A stretch of 64,000 nt of DNA from Terrimonas ginsenosidimutans (GTDB taxonomy: Bacteria > Bacteroidota > Bacteroidia > Chitinophagales > Chitinophagaceae): positions 124,001-188,000 of the forward strand of contig NZ_JAKLTR010000003.1 in assembly GCF_022012415.1 (NCBI RefSeq), in the 5' to 3' direction. Every line of letters begins with the position of its first letter. The stretch's first letter is position 1. This document shows positions 16,711 to 26,581 of this stretch, in pieces. The notes below the pieces were generated by a model. It worked only from the letters and a program-made list of their open reading frames with translations, did not search any database and was not told the origin of the DNA. Position numbers and translations under genes: made by a program.

Positions 16711-17931
16711 ATGAAACCATCTTCTCACCACTTTGTGAAACTGCTGGCTTTGTTCCTGTTCAGCAGTGCATGCCAGTCGCAAACCAACAACACGCAAAAA
16801 AAATCAACGATGAATGCATCCAATACTGCCGCGAAGTTTACGGCCGGTAAAGATTATGTTGAATTCAGCCGGGTCAAGATCATGGATAAGCAGGTTTCTG
16901 CGGAACCGGTCGAGGCCTATAGCATCATGCTGCCCAAAGGCTGGTCAGCCGATGGCGGTGTATTCTGGACGCCCGCAGGCAATACCTGTGCGGGCACCAA
17001 TATGCAGTTCTCCGGTAAATCACCTGAAGGGAAGTCGTCCTTTTTTATTTACCCCAATATCATGTGGAGCTGGAGTAGTAATCAGCAGAGCAACCAGTTT
17101 TCAAGCCAGCAGGCTACACCCTATTGCGGAGTTGGTGAGCCCCTGGATGCGACGCAATATTTAAAGAATGTATGGTCAAGGGAAATGAATAACCCATCGA
17201 TCTCAGATATCAAGTCCAATCCTGATGTGGTGCAGTCCATGCGTCAGAATGACGAACGTGGCAGGGCAGAGCTGATGCGCTATGGTGCCGGGCAGGTCAA
17301 CTTCAGGCATACGGCTATTACAGCAAGATTGAAATGGAATAATGATACAGCGGGTATTGTGATGTGTTCTGTTACCAATATCGAAACATATATTCCCAAT
17401 GTATACACGGGTGGATATGATGTCAGCTATACCTCTGCGGCGACCAGAATGCTGTTCCTGTTCCCGCAAAGTAATGCCGGCCTGGAAGAAAAAATGATGT
17501 CCGTGATCGTTGCAGGATTTCGTACCAATCCGATCTGGAAAGAAACAACAGACAATTACTGGAGATCGGTAAGGGAGAAAAAACACGTGCAGCATCTTGG
17601 CACGATAAGGGTAATGGATGAAAGAACCGCGCAGATCGGCAAACAGGCGATCGCTAACGGAAACAAACGTCTTTCCGAAATGGATACGCAACTCCGCAGC
17701 TGGGAAGCGCAGCAAAGCTCGCAGGACAGGATGCATACGAACTTTATTAAAACGATCCGTGAAGTGGAACACTATCGGGATGACAATGGTAAAGTGGAAC
17801 TTAGCGCCGGGTACAATCATGCGTGGAGCCGGGGTGATGGGGTGAACTATGTGATGACAAACAGTCCAAATGTCGACCCCTCATCTATATTCCAGGATCA
17901 GCGATGGAAGGAAATGAAGAAAGTGGATTGA
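16711..17931 (+). CDS. Hypothetical lipoprotein
   Basis: A 406-residue protein with a signal peptide and a lipobox-like SSAC (Cys about residue 21). The mature region is mixed alpha/beta with a Trp-rich stretch near residues 75-125, a region MLFLFPQSNAGLEEKMMSVIVAGFRTNP near 250-280 that resembles the end of a stress-response or PsbP-like beta domain, and a helical charged region near 300-360. No catalytic signature is seen. The alternative start at the downstream ATG 16810 would remove the signal peptide and is rejected. Function unknown. Confidence 0.8.
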   Translation: MKPSSHHFVKLLALFLFSSACQSQTNNTQKKSTMNASNTAAKFTAGKDYVEFSRVKIMDKQVSAEPVEAYSIMLPKGWSADGGVFWTPAGNTCAGTNMQFSGKSPEGKSSFFIYPNIMWSWSSNQQSNQFSSQQATPYCGVGEPLDATQYLKNVWSREMNNPSISDIKSNPDVVQSMRQNDERGRAELMRYGAGQVNFRHTAITARLKWNNDTAGIVMCSVTNIETYIPNVYTGGYDVSYTSAATRMLFLFPQSNAGLEEKMMSVIVAGFRTNPIWKETTDNYWRSVREKKHVQHLGTIRVMDERTAQIGKQAIANGNKRLSEMDTQLRSWEAQQSSQDRMHTNFIKTIREVEHYRDDNGKVELSAGYNHAWSRGDGVNYVMTNSPNVDPSSIFQDQRWKEMKKVD

Positions 17932-18082
17932 AGGATAGAATAATTCCGTCAAATGCCTGTAGTCTCTTGCCGGTCATTCTAAATTATTGCCTGATCTTCC
18001 GTATTGATTCGGCGGTATAATCGCCCATACTTGCCGCAGTTGATTGAACAAATGTGACTATCTTCCGGATCTATTTATTCTT

Positions 18083-18754
18083 ATGGAGATCATGCCGGCA
18101 GAAAATGAAAAAGTAAAGCTTCTCGGTGAATTTATTTCAAGGGATAAATTTTCAGATGAAGCATGGAATAAGAGGGGCCTGAATCCTTCAGCTCCGGAAA
18201 TGAGTTCTTTCCTGGGGTCTTTCTTCAACGATTGTGCATTGAACCTGACTGGCATGATCGAGTCGGGTACGAAGGAAAAAAAATTGAAGCTATACCTGAA
18301 GTCGTCGCTTCGCAGCCTGAACAGGTGGGATTATGATACGGAAGAAAAGGAATTTATCTGCGATCTCTTTATGGAGCTGGCGCATATTGTCGGTGTTGAT
18401 ATAAGACGAATGATGAACCGCTGGTTGTATGGGTATGTCCTTGTTTTCCTGATGGAGCTTGTGAGATTCATCCGTCCCGAAAGAGTGCTTGAAAGACATA
18501 AAGAAAGGTGCAGTCAGTGCAATGCAGAAATGGAAGTGTTGGTACTCAAAAAAGGAGAACGTATAACGCCACGGACATGGATGATCCTTCAATGCGGGGC
18601 CTGCAACGGATATGATCTGCACTCAGATCAGGAGAATTCCCGGCTTACGCGTTATGTAAACTGCCACCCGGTTGAGTACCTGCCCAAAGATGAATACTCT
18701 CATGAGCAGGCTTTGATCCGCCTTGAGCAGGTCAGGTATTTCCGCAAGCATTAA
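18083..18754 (+). CDS. DUF4844-like protein with C-terminal zinc ribbon
   Basis: Start chosen at ATG 18083 (223 residues); a TTG at 18044 adds 13 residues with no support, and ATG 18092 is also possible. Residues ~5-115 resemble the DUF4844 family: FISRDKFSDEAWNKRGLNPS, then YDTEEKEFICDLFMELAHIVGVD. The C-terminal third carries CSQCNAE and CGACNG, two Cys pairs spaced like a zinc ribbon, which is not part of typical DUF4844 proteins that I recall. Probably cytosolic. Function unknown. Confidence 0.75.
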   Translation: MEIMPAENEKVKLLGEFISRDKFSDEAWNKRGLNPSAPEMSSFLGSFFNDCALNLTGMIESGTKEKKLKLYLKSSLRSLNRWDYDTEEKEFICDLFMELAHIVGVDIRRMMNRWLYGYVLVFLMELVRFIRPERVLERHKERCSQCNAEMEVLVLKKGERITPRTWMILQCGACNGYDLHSDQENSRLTRYVNCHPVEYLPKDEYSHEQALIRLEQVRYFRKH

Positions 18755-18782
18755 AATCCTGCTATGTTTTCAACAAAGGAGA

Positions 18783-19697
18783 CTAAGATAGTGGCTCTGG
18801 ATTTGGTCCACCCGCCGGTTTTGATTTTTCATCCGGTAGCGGAATAAATTCATCATTATCGGTGGGTGGTAAAATGATCCGTCCCTGCTTCCAGTCTTCC
18901 TTGGCCTGTTCAATGCGTTCTTTTCTTGAAGAAACAAAGTTCCACCAGATATAACGATCACCTAAAGGTTCACCTCCGAGCAGCATCATTACGGTATCTG
19001 TTTTTGCAATGATCAACGGATCTGCTCCCCTGGAGAAAACAAGCATTTGTCCATCCTGATATGAATGTCCGTTCACTTCAATGCTTCCCTTTACGATATA
19101 AAGTCCGCGCTCTGAATGTTCCTTAGGCAAGCCGAATCTTGCGCCGGGTTTTAATACTGCATGGATATAAAAAAGCGGTGAGTGTGTTTTCACATCGTTA
19201 TTCAGGCCGTATGCATTTCCTGCGATCAATCGCATCCACACGTCTTTATCTGTAAATACCGGCAACTCATCACGGGTATAGTTGCTGAAGCTCGGAGCAG
19301 ATTCTTCATCTTTTTCCGGTAATGCTACCCAGGTCTGCATCATTTCCAGTTCTCCTCCTGCAAGTGCTGAAGGGTCTTCGAAACGCTCCGAGTGCGCGAT
19401 ACCGCTCCCTGCAGTCATCCAGTTCACTTCGCCGGGTAAGATGATCTTTTCAACACCGAGACTGTCGCGGTGCGTTACCTTTCCTCCAAAGAGATAGCTT
19501 ACCGTAGACAAGCCGATATGCGGATGGGGGAGAACATCAAGCGAAGACACTGTTGCCGGCGCATTTGTTACCGGACCCGCATGATCCATGAATATAAAAG
19601 GCCCTACCATTCTGCGTTGGCGGAACGGCAGTATGCGTTTAACCTTCATGTTTTCGCTGATAGCAGCGGCACGGGCGTCGATAACAAGTTCAAGCAT
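18783..19697 (-). CDS. Pirin family protein
   Basis: A 304-residue bicupin-type protein. The N-terminal cupin shows the pirin metal site: HPHIGLSTV (two His), HRDS, and SGIAHSE (His and Glu). FIFMDHAGP before it is also typical of pirins. The C-terminal half, ending in a Pro-rich tail, lacks a second complete metal site, as usual. Pirins act as quercetinase-like dioxygenases or redox-responsive regulators; which applies here is unknown. The stop lies 28 bp from the stop of the convergent gene at 18083-18754. Confidence 0.92.
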   Translation of the reverse strand: MLELVIDARAAAISENMKVKRILPFRQRRMVGPFIFMDHAGPVTNAPATVSSLDVLPHPHIGLSTVSYLFGGKVTHRDSLGVEKIILPGEVNWMTAGSGIAHSERFEDPSALAGGELEMMQTWVALPEKDEESAPSFSNYTRDELPVFTDKDVWMRLIAGNAYGLNNDVKTHSPLFYIHAVLKPGARFGLPKEHSERGLYIVKGSIEVNGHSYQDGQMLVFSRGADPLIIAKTDTVMMLLGGEPLGDRYIWWNFVSSRKERIEQAKEDWKQGRIILPPTDNDEFIPLPDEKSKPAGGPNPEPLS

Positions 19698-19760
19698 AAA
19701 ATAGATTTAGGACCAGATACGCAAACTCTGTAGTATGATCCCAAAATTAGCGATTATTGG

Positions 19761-20285
19761 TTATGATCCCGGTTTCAGCCATTTCTTTAATCCTTTTGTA
19801 AGAAGTGGCATAATAAACCATGTAAGCATCACCACCATTAAAAATGCGGTCACAAAAAGCCTTGCCATCAATGGCCATTCTTTGATAAGCTTTCCGATGG
19901 AAAAAAATAGGAGTATGCTGGCAGGAAAAACGCCGCATAATGTTACCAGTGCCATTTTCCACCTGGGAGGAGGCATTGGTGACCGGAACCAGGCTTCAAG
20001 ACCGGTAAGGTCTCTGTAAACCGTTTCTTCTGTTAAGGTTGAAGCGTATGCGTCCCATTCTTTGAACAGTTTCGACTGATAGAATGCATCACGTTCTGCC
20101 TCGTCTTTAAATGTTCGCAGAATGCCTATCTCCCTTTCATCGGTTCCCGGCAAAGAAGTGATCATCGCGGCGCCATGAACACCTCCATGAATAAATGAAT
20201 CGCCAAGAAAATTTCGCAATGCTTTTTTGAACTCTTCCTCTTTACCGGGTAAAACTTTCCGGGTGATGGCAACATGAACAGGCAT
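19761..20285 (-). CDS. Antibiotic-biosynthesis-monooxygenase-like domain with membrane tail
   Basis: The likely start is ATG 20285 (174 residues): MPVHVAITRKVLPGKEEEFK is the classic first strand and helix of an ABM ferredoxin-like fold. The longer frame to 20498 adds a Cys-rich, low-quality stretch. Residues ~1-95 are the ABM domain (EIGILRTFKDEAERDAFYQS). Residues ~105-170 contain two hydrophobic segments (ALVTLCGVFPASILLFFSIG and LFVTAFLMVVMLTWFIMPLL) that anchor it in the inner membrane. Fused ABM plus two-TM proteins are known as uncharacterised membrane proteins; catalytic activity is uncertain. Confidence 0.8.
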   Translation of the reverse strand: MPVHVAITRKVLPGKEEEFKKALRNFLGDSFIHGGVHGAAMITSLPGTDEREIGILRTFKDEAERDAFYQSKLFKEWDAYASTLTEETVYRDLTGLEAWFRSPMPPPRWKMALVTLCGVFPASILLFFSIGKLIKEWPLMARLFVTAFLMVVMLTWFIMPLLTKGLKKWLKPGS

Positions 20286-20504
20286 ACAACAACATTTGAT
20301 TAAATATAACAGAAGTTCAGTGATATCTGATATCTGATCGTCCGTTGCATGAAAACTGTCGTTGAGATCCGGGGATTGTATTGCAGAAGTGTTCCTGCGT
20401 CTGATCTTGCTCTGCGTTTCATAGCAGGAAAAACCTTTCCTTATCAGGTTTTTGTATCTGATCCGGATGGCTTGTAATTCGTTCGGATACATGATCAAAA
20501 AAAA

Positions 20505-20524
20505 GGCCGGCTATTACGCCGGCC
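20505..20524 (-). terminator. Terminator of the RND efflux operon
   Basis: Perfect 7-bp GC stem (GGCCGGC/GCCGGCC) with a 6-nt loop, followed on the minus strand by eight T. It lies 25 bp past the stop of the outer membrane factor gene. Confidence 0.85.
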
Positions 20525-20548
20525 ATAGAGATAGAGCAGCCACCACAA

Positions 20549-21982
20549 CTACTTCCATCCTCCACCAAGACTTCTGTATATCTGTACCACAGCACTCATC
20601 TGTTGCTGCTTTGTTTCGATCAATTCCAGTTTTGCTTCCAGTGCATCCCTTTGCGTCATCAGTACTTCGAGGTAGTCAGCGCGTGCATTCCTGAACAGGT
20701 CTCCCGAAATGTCGATCGACCTGGTGAGTGCATCTACCTGTTGTGATTTCAGTCCGTAGCTTTTTTCGAGATTCGAAATGCCTGATAAATTGTTTGATAC
20801 TTCCAGGTAGGCGTTAAGGATCGTTCTTTCATAATTGAATAATGCCTGCACCTGTCTTGCATTCGCATTCAGGAATTCTGCTTTGATCGCGTTCCGGTTG
20901 ATCAGAGGTCCCGCAATATCACCGGCAATTGAATACAGGATGGATTCAGGAGCACGAAACAGGTAGGCCGGATTGAATGCCTGGAAACCTACACCTGCTG
21001 AAATCCCCAGTGAAGGGTAGAACTCAGCGCGTGCCACTTTTACATCCAGTTTGGCTGCCGCAAGATCAAGCTCCGCCTGTTTGATGTCAGGACGGTTCCC
21101 TAGCAATTGTGACGGAATCCCGGCTCTTACAGACGTTGGCACCAATGCAATAAAGTTCTTCTCCCTGGGAATGTCCTGTGGGAAACGTCCAAGAAGGAAG
21201 TTGATCCTGTTCTCTGTTTCTTTGATCTGCTGAAGAATATTGAATTCAAGACTTTGTGTTTTCAGCACCTCAGCCTGGAATTTCTGTACTGCCAATTCTG
21301 TTGCACGCATGGCTTCTTTCTGCACCCTGATGATCTCCAGCGCGTTTTTTTGGAGGTCGATATTTTGACGTACGATCTCCAGTTGATTGTCCAGTGCGAG
21401 TAATTCATAATAGGAATCTGCAATTTCCGCGATCAGATTAGTGATCACAAAATTCTTTCCTTCTTCTGTGGAAAGATAACGGGTGATTGCAGCCTTCTTT
21501 GAATTGCGCAGTTTTTTCCAGATATCCACTTCCCAGTTAGCTACAGCCGCAATCCGGAAATCGCCCAGTGGGTCGGGCATTTCCCTGCCGGGTTTGATCT
21601 CTGTTGAAGCATCACCAGCACCCTGGCTGGTATAGCGTCCTACTTTTTCCACGCCAACGCCGCCGCCTAACGTTACTGATGGAAGCAAGGCCTGCTGTTT
21701 CATCCGGATCTCGTTACGTGCGATCTCAACTTCCTGTAGTGTGATGTTCAGTTCCTGGTTATTCTTCAATGCTGTGTCGATCAGGTTCACCAGGTTTTGA
21801 TCAGAGAAAAATTGTTTCCATTGTATCGATGCGCTGTTAGTCGTATCGATACTCTCTCCGCCAAAAGAAGCGGGTGTGTTTTTGTTTTCGTCCCGCTGTA
21901 TGACTTTCGGGATATTGCAGCTTGCCATGACTGCGGTCATTCCCAGAACGCCGAGGCAATGAGTTATTTTCAGTTTAAACAT
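20549..21982 (-). CDS. RND efflux outer membrane lipoprotein (OprM/NodT family)
   Basis: Start at ATG 21982 (477 residues); it overlaps the end of the permease gene by 8 bp, which implies translational coupling. Signal peptide with lipobox ending MASC. The body shows the duplicated helical outer-membrane-efflux repeat: LINLIDTALKNNQELNITLQEVEIARNEIRM and NRPDIKQAELDLAAAKLDVKVARAEFYPSL are the two hallmark helices. It forms the trimeric TolC-like exit duct for the pump encoded upstream. Confidence 0.93.
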   Translation of the reverse strand: MFKLKITHCLGVLGMTAVMASCNIPKVIQRDENKNTPASFGGESIDTTNSASIQWKQFFSDQNLVNLIDTALKNNQELNITLQEVEIARNEIRMKQQALLPSVTLGGGVGVEKVGRYTSQGAGDASTEIKPGREMPDPLGDFRIAAVANWEVDIWKKLRNSKKAAITRYLSTEEGKNFVITNLIAEIADSYYELLALDNQLEIVRQNIDLQKNALEIIRVQKEAMRATELAVQKFQAEVLKTQSLEFNILQQIKETENRINFLLGRFPQDIPREKNFIALVPTSVRAGIPSQLLGNRPDIKQAELDLAAAKLDVKVARAEFYPSLGISAGVGFQAFNPAYLFRAPESILYSIAGDIAGPLINRNAIKAEFLNANARQVQALFNYERTILNAYLEVSNNLSGISNLEKSYGLKSQQVDALTRSIDISGDLFRNARADYLEVLMTQRDALEAKLELIETKQQQMSAVVQIYRSLGGGWK

Positions 21983-24900
21983 TGTGTTCAATTTCTTCTG
22001 TTAAAGGATTTTCTTCTTCGTCTTTTATCAGTAACCGTTTCTCGGCGATCTTTCCAAATATGAAATACAGGCCGGGAATGATCAATACACCGAAGATGGT
22101 ACCGAGTAGCATACCGCCAGCTGCCGCTGTGCCGATCGTACGGTTGCCGATCCTTCCCGGGCCATTTGCAAACACCAGCGGGATCAGGCCGGCGATGAAG
22201 GCAAACGATGTCATAAGGATCGGACGGAATCTCACCTTCGCTCCTTCCATGGCGGCTTCTCTTACACTTGATCCGGAACGGTGTTTCTGAACAGCAAACT
22301 CAACGATCAGTACAGCGTTCTTTCCTAATAAGCCGATCAGCATCACCATCGCGATCTGCGCGTAGATATTATTTTCAAGTCCCATTAATTTCAACAGGAG
22401 AAATGCCCCGAATATACCTGTCGGTAATGAAAGGATCACAGACAAGGGGAGAATAAAGCTTTCGTATTGCGCCGCAAGGATCAGGTATACGAAACCGAGA
22501 CAGATCAGGAATATCCAGACCGCGCCGTTCCCCTGCGCCACTTCATCCTTAGAGATACCCGCCCAGTCGATCCCAAAGCCTCGCGGCAAAGTTTTCGCTG
22601 CTACCTCATTGATCACTGCGATCGCTTCACCGCTACTGTAGCCTGGGGCTGCGGAGCCGCTGATCTCAGAAGTATTGTACATGTTGTGCCGTGTGATCTC
22701 CGACAGGCCATATACTTTTTCCATTTTCATGAAGGCCGAGAATGGAACCATTTCGTCCTTGTCATTCTTCACATATAATTTCAGGATATCATCAGGAAGA
22801 GCGCGGTATTGCGCACCAGCCTGCACGATCACTTTGTATTGGCGGCCGAAGTTGATAAAGCTGATCTCATAGTTTGAGCCTACTAATGTCGACAGCGTAT
22901 TCATTGCATTCTCGATACTCACGCCTTTTTGCTGCGCGATATCATTGTCAACTTTCAGCATGTACTGGGGGAAGCTGGCGCTATAGAAACTAAAGATAGA
23001 GGTAAGCTCTTTTCTTTTTTTCAACTCTTCTACAAAATCATTGTTCACTTTTTCCATCAGCTTGTAGTTGCCGGAGCCTGCTTTATCAAGCAAGCGCAGT
23101 TCAAAGCCACCTGCTGCGCCATATCCTGGTACGGCCGGAGGAAGGAAGTATTCAATATTTGCACCAGTGATGTCTTTTGATTTTTCTTCCAGCTCTGCAA
23201 TGATCTCCTGAACAGATTCTTTCCGGTCTTTCCAGTCTTTCAGATTCACCAGGCAGGTACCTGAGTTTGAGCCGGTGCCTTCTGTCAGGATCTCATAACC
23301 CGCCAGGGATGAAACGGACTGAACACCATCAATGTCCTCACAGATCTTCTGTAGTCTTTCAGAGATCTCGTTTGTTCTTTCCAGTGAAGATCCCGGAGGT
23401 GTTTGGATGATCGCATAGAACATACCCTGGTCTTCGTTCGGGATAAATCCAGAAGGCACGCTCTTGTTCAGGAAATAGGTGCCCACACAAAATGCAGCCA
23501 GCACTCCAAAAGTTACCGCTCTCCTGGAGATCACGTTATTCAGTATTCCTTCATATTTATCGGAAGTCCGGTTAAAGAGTTTGTTGAATCCTCCTATAAA
23601 ACGGCTGACCGGTGTTCTCTTTTTCGGTTTACCATGATTGTTCTTTAATATCATCGCACATAATGCGGGCGTTAATGTCAACGCTACCACGCCGGAAAGA
23701 ATGATCGCCGTTGCCATCGTGATCGAGAACTGGCGATAGAACATACCAACTGGTCCGGACATGAATGCAACCGGGATGAAAACGGCCGCCATCAGGAAGG
23801 TGATCGCGATGATAGCACCAGAGATCTCCTTCATGGCTTTTTTTGTCGCCTTTCGTGGCGAGAGATGTTCTTCTTCCATCTTCGCGTGCACGGCTTCGAT
23901 CACCACGATTGCGTCATCTACTACCACACCGATCGCCAGCACCATCGCAAAAAGGGTAATGAGGTTCAGCGTGATATTGAAGTATTGCATGAACATGAAT
24001 GTACCGATCAACGACACCGGCACTGCCATCGCCGGAATGATCGTCGATCGCCAGTCGCCCAGGAACAGGAATACTACCAGCCCTACCAGGATGAATGCTT
24101 CCACGAGTGTGTGCAATACTTTTTCGATAGAGGCGTCAAGGAATTTCGATACGTCATAGCTGATCTCGTATTTCATGCCTTTTGGAAAACTGCTGGCCTG
24201 GATCTCCTTCATCTTCTTCTTCACATTCTCGATGGTCTGGCTCGCATTACTGCCATATGATTGTTTCAGCACCAGTGCGGCAGAAGGCTTTCCATTCAGG
24301 TTGGAATAGATGTCGTACATAGAACTGCCAAACTCAACGTCTGCTACATCTTTCAGCCGAAGAAGTTCACCGTTGGAACTTGATCTTACCACTACATTCT
24401 CATACTGCTCTTTTGTAGTGAATCGCCCTGAATATTTCAATACGTATTCAAATGACTGGGATCTTTTCCCGGAGCTTTCTCCTGTTTTACCTGGTGAAGC
24501 TTCGAGGCTTTGTTTGCTCAGCGCTTCCATCACTTCATCCGCAGAGATCTTATATGCCAGCATGCGGTCAGGTTTCAGCCAGATGCGCATGGCATATTCG
24601 CGGTTACCGAGAATGTCTGCATAACCCACGCCATCCACACGTTTCAGCTCTGAAAGAATATTGATGTCCGCGAAGTTGAACAGGAATTTCTGATCTGTAT
24701 TGGCATCTTCACTATACAGGTTGATATACATCAGCATATTTGATTCCTCCCTGCTGATCTTAACACCTTCGCGTACTACCAGTGGGGGAAGTTTATTCAC
24801 TACCGAGGCCACGCGGTTCTGTACGTTAAGAGAGGCTACGTTTGGATCTGTACCAAGGTTGAAGATCACCTGTATGGTGGCTTCACCGTCATTACCGGCA

Positions 24901-25142
24901 TCAGAAGCCATGTATTTCATGCCGGGTACGCCGTTGATCGCCCGTTCAAGAGGAATGATCACGGATTTGATCATGAGTTCGTTGTTTGCTCCCGGATAGT
25001 CAACCACCACATTCACTTTGGGCGGTGAGATCGAAGGGAACTGTGTTACCGGCAAGCCGGTGATGGCCAGCACACCCAGGAATACGATGATCAGGGATAT
25101 GACGATGGAGAGGACCGGCCGTTGTATGAATCTGCTAAACAT
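21975..25142 (-). CDS. RND efflux pump inner membrane permease (HAE1/AcrB type)
   Basis: A 1055-residue protein with the two-fold RND layout of 12 TM helices and two large periplasmic loops. The N-terminus FIQRPVLSIVISLIIVFLGVLAI is typical of HAE1 permeases. TM4 carries the proton-relay pair in IGVVVDDAIVVIEA. TM10-12 contain LIGLLGKNAVLIVEFA and a RFRPILMTS loop. It exports amphiphilic toxic compounds using the proton gradient. It is preceded by the adaptor gene with an unusual 154-bp structured gap (25143-25296). Confidence 0.95.
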   Translation of the reverse strand: MFSRFIQRPVLSIVISLIIVFLGVLAITGLPVTQFPSISPPKVNVVVDYPGANNELMIKSVIIPLERAINGVPGMKYMASDAGNDGEATIQVIFNLGTDPNVASLNVQNRVASVVNKLPPLVVREGVKISREESNMLMYINLYSEDANTDQKFLFNFADINILSELKRVDGVGYADILGNREYAMRIWLKPDRMLAYKISADEVMEALSKQSLEASPGKTGESSGKRSQSFEYVLKYSGRFTTKEQYENVVVRSSSNGELLRLKDVADVEFGSSMYDIYSNLNGKPSAALVLKQSYGSNASQTIENVKKKMKEIQASSFPKGMKYEISYDVSKFLDASIEKVLHTLVEAFILVGLVVFLFLGDWRSTIIPAMAVPVSLIGTFMFMQYFNITLNLITLFAMVLAIGVVVDDAIVVIEAVHAKMEEEHLSPRKATKKAMKEISGAIIAITFLMAAVFIPVAFMSGPVGMFYRQFSITMATAIILSGVVALTLTPALCAMILKNNHGKPKKRTPVSRFIGGFNKLFNRTSDKYEGILNNVISRRAVTFGVLAAFCVGTYFLNKSVPSGFIPNEDQGMFYAIIQTPPGSSLERTNEISERLQKICEDIDGVQSVSSLAGYEILTEGTGSNSGTCLVNLKDWKDRKESVQEIIAELEEKSKDITGANIEYFLPPAVPGYGAAGGFELRLLDKAGSGNYKLMEKVNNDFVEELKKRKELTSIFSFYSASFPQYMLKVDNDIAQQKGVSIENAMNTLSTLVGSNYEISFINFGRQYKVIVQAGAQYRALPDDILKLYVKNDKDEMVPFSAFMKMEKVYGLSEITRHNMYNTSEISGSAAPGYSSGEAIAVINEVAAKTLPRGFGIDWAGISKDEVAQGNGAVWIFLICLGFVYLILAAQYESFILPLSVILSLPTGIFGAFLLLKLMGLENNIYAQIAMVMLIGLLGKNAVLIVEFAVQKHRSGSSVREAAMEGAKVRFRPILMTSFAFIAGLIPLVFANGPGRIGNRTIGTAAAGGMLLGTIFGVLIIPGLYFIFGKIAEKRLLIKDEEENPLTEEIEHNV

Positions 25143-25160
25143 GGGACGCTGATTTATTTA

Positions 25161-25278
25161 CGCTGATTACGCGAATTGGTGTGTCTGGAATGGAAGAGAT
25201 ATTGTTTTTCGGGCAATAAATTGTCTGCCTGCTTGTAAAAACAGTACGATCAGCAGGCGCCAATTCGCGAAATCCGCG
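25161..25278. repeat. Imperfect long inverted repeat inside the RND operon
   Basis: Left arm 25161-25181 (CGCTGATTACGCGAATTGG core) and right arm 25258-25278 are inverted copies matching at about 18 of 21 positions. Inside, GCCTGC (25227-25232) pairs with GCAGGC (25253-25258). The arms contain the CGCGAATT core. Sitting between adaptor and permease genes it could set their expression ratio, or be a dispersed palindromic repeat. Confidence 0.6.
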
Positions 25279-25296
25279 TTATTTATTTGTGTATTG

Positions 25297-26379
25297 TTAC
25301 TCCGCTTTAAGTCTGAGGTGTGCAATGACTTCCTCGGGCTTTTCAAATTCGTAAGCGATGACCTCATCATCTTTTACTTTTTGAACACCTTCGAGTAAGA
25401 TCTTGTCGCCATCAGCGAGGCCACTGCTTACGACGTAGAGGTCGGGCATGCTTCCGGTGATGGTGATATTGCGGGATTCGAGTTTACCGTTTTTGTCAAC
25501 TACGAAAACATAGATCTTGTCCTGTATTTCATACGTTGCTTTTTGAGGAATGACCAGTGCGTTTTTCATTGGCATGGTCAGTTTTACTTTGCCGGTTTCG
25601 CCATGTTTCAGCAACCGGTCAGGGTTAGGGAAGATGGCGCGGAAGGCAATATTGCCCGTTTCGCTGTCAAACTCACTCTCAATCACTTCTACTTTACCTG
25701 GTTTGGAAAGAAAGGTGCCGTTTGCAAGCAGGAGATTTACTTCTGCGCTGCCGCGGTTTTTTGTGTTTGTCTGATAATCGAGATATTCCGGTTCTGATAC
25801 ATTGAAGTACGCGAACATCTGGCTGTTGTCTGAAAGGCTGGTGAGCAGTTCCCCTTCATCAATGAGGCTTCCAAGTTTTTTGGGAAGACGATCGATCGTT
25901 CCATCAAAAGGTGCGCGGATCTCAGTGAAGGAGAGATGAAGCTTTGCGAGTGCGATCTCGGCATTAGCCTGGTCAAGCTTAGCCTGCGCCATTGCCTGCT
26001 CATTTTTTGAAACGATATTTTTATCAGCGAGTGTTTTTGCATTCTGAAGTTCGATCTCTGCTGCTTTTCCTTCTGCCTGTGCTTTCAGCAATTCCGCTTC
26101 ATATAATTTAGGCATGATGCGGAACAGGATCTGCCCGGCTTTTACAAATTGCCCTTCGTCAACATAGATATTCTGCAAAAATCCTTTTTCCTGGGCGCGG
26201 ATCTCAATGTTACGTACAGAGCGGATCTGGGAAACATATTCTTTGGTGAAGGATGTGTCTACACGAACCGGGCTTGTTACGAGGTATTTGGAAACTTCTT
26301 CTTTTTCAGCTGATTTGGCTGCGCAACTGGTCAGGCCAACGATGGCTGCAAAACCTGCGAAAATGGCTATTCTTTTCAT
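25297..26379 (-). CDS. RND efflux periplasmic adaptor (membrane fusion protein)
   Basis: A 360-residue lipoprotein (LTSC lipobox, Cys about residue 19). Order of parts: beta-barrel start, lipoyl half (RAQEKGFLQNIYVDEGQFVKAGQILFRI), short alpha-hairpin rich in Ala, second lipoyl half (LSFTEIRAPFDGTIDRLP), beta-barrel (GETGKVKLTMPMKNALVIPQKA) and membrane-proximal domain (VVSSGLADGDKILLEG). This is the AcrA/MexA architecture. It bridges the permease and outer membrane factor encoded downstream. No TetR or other regulator gene is adjacent. Confidence 0.93.
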   Translation of the reverse strand: MKRIAIFAGFAAIVGLTSCAAKSAEKEEVSKYLVTSPVRVDTSFTKEYVSQIRSVRNIEIRAQEKGFLQNIYVDEGQFVKAGQILFRIMPKLYEAELLKAQAEGKAAEIELQNAKTLADKNIVSKNEQAMAQAKLDQANAEIALAKLHLSFTEIRAPFDGTIDRLPKKLGSLIDEGELLTSLSDNSQMFAYFNVSEPEYLDYQTNTKNRGSAEVNLLLANGTFLSKPGKVEVIESEFDSETGNIAFRAIFPNPDRLLKHGETGKVKLTMPMKNALVIPQKATYEIQDKIYVFVVDKNGKLESRNITITGSMPDLYVVSSGLADGDKILLEGVQKVKDDEVIAYEFEKPEEVIAHLRLKAE

Positions 26380-26581
26380 AAAACTAAAAATGAGGATTGA
26401 TCTGTTGAATGTGTTGTTAAGGTTGTATTCTTATAGCAGGCAGATCGTTAGCGGCGAACTGTTATTCCGCGAAGCGGAGGTTTTATTCCTGATGACAGGA
26501 TCGTTATAGCAAACGTTAGAGGTCTGTAAATAATGGAGTGATCAGTTTGTGCAGGATGTGTACAAACCGGAAGAGGGGAGC

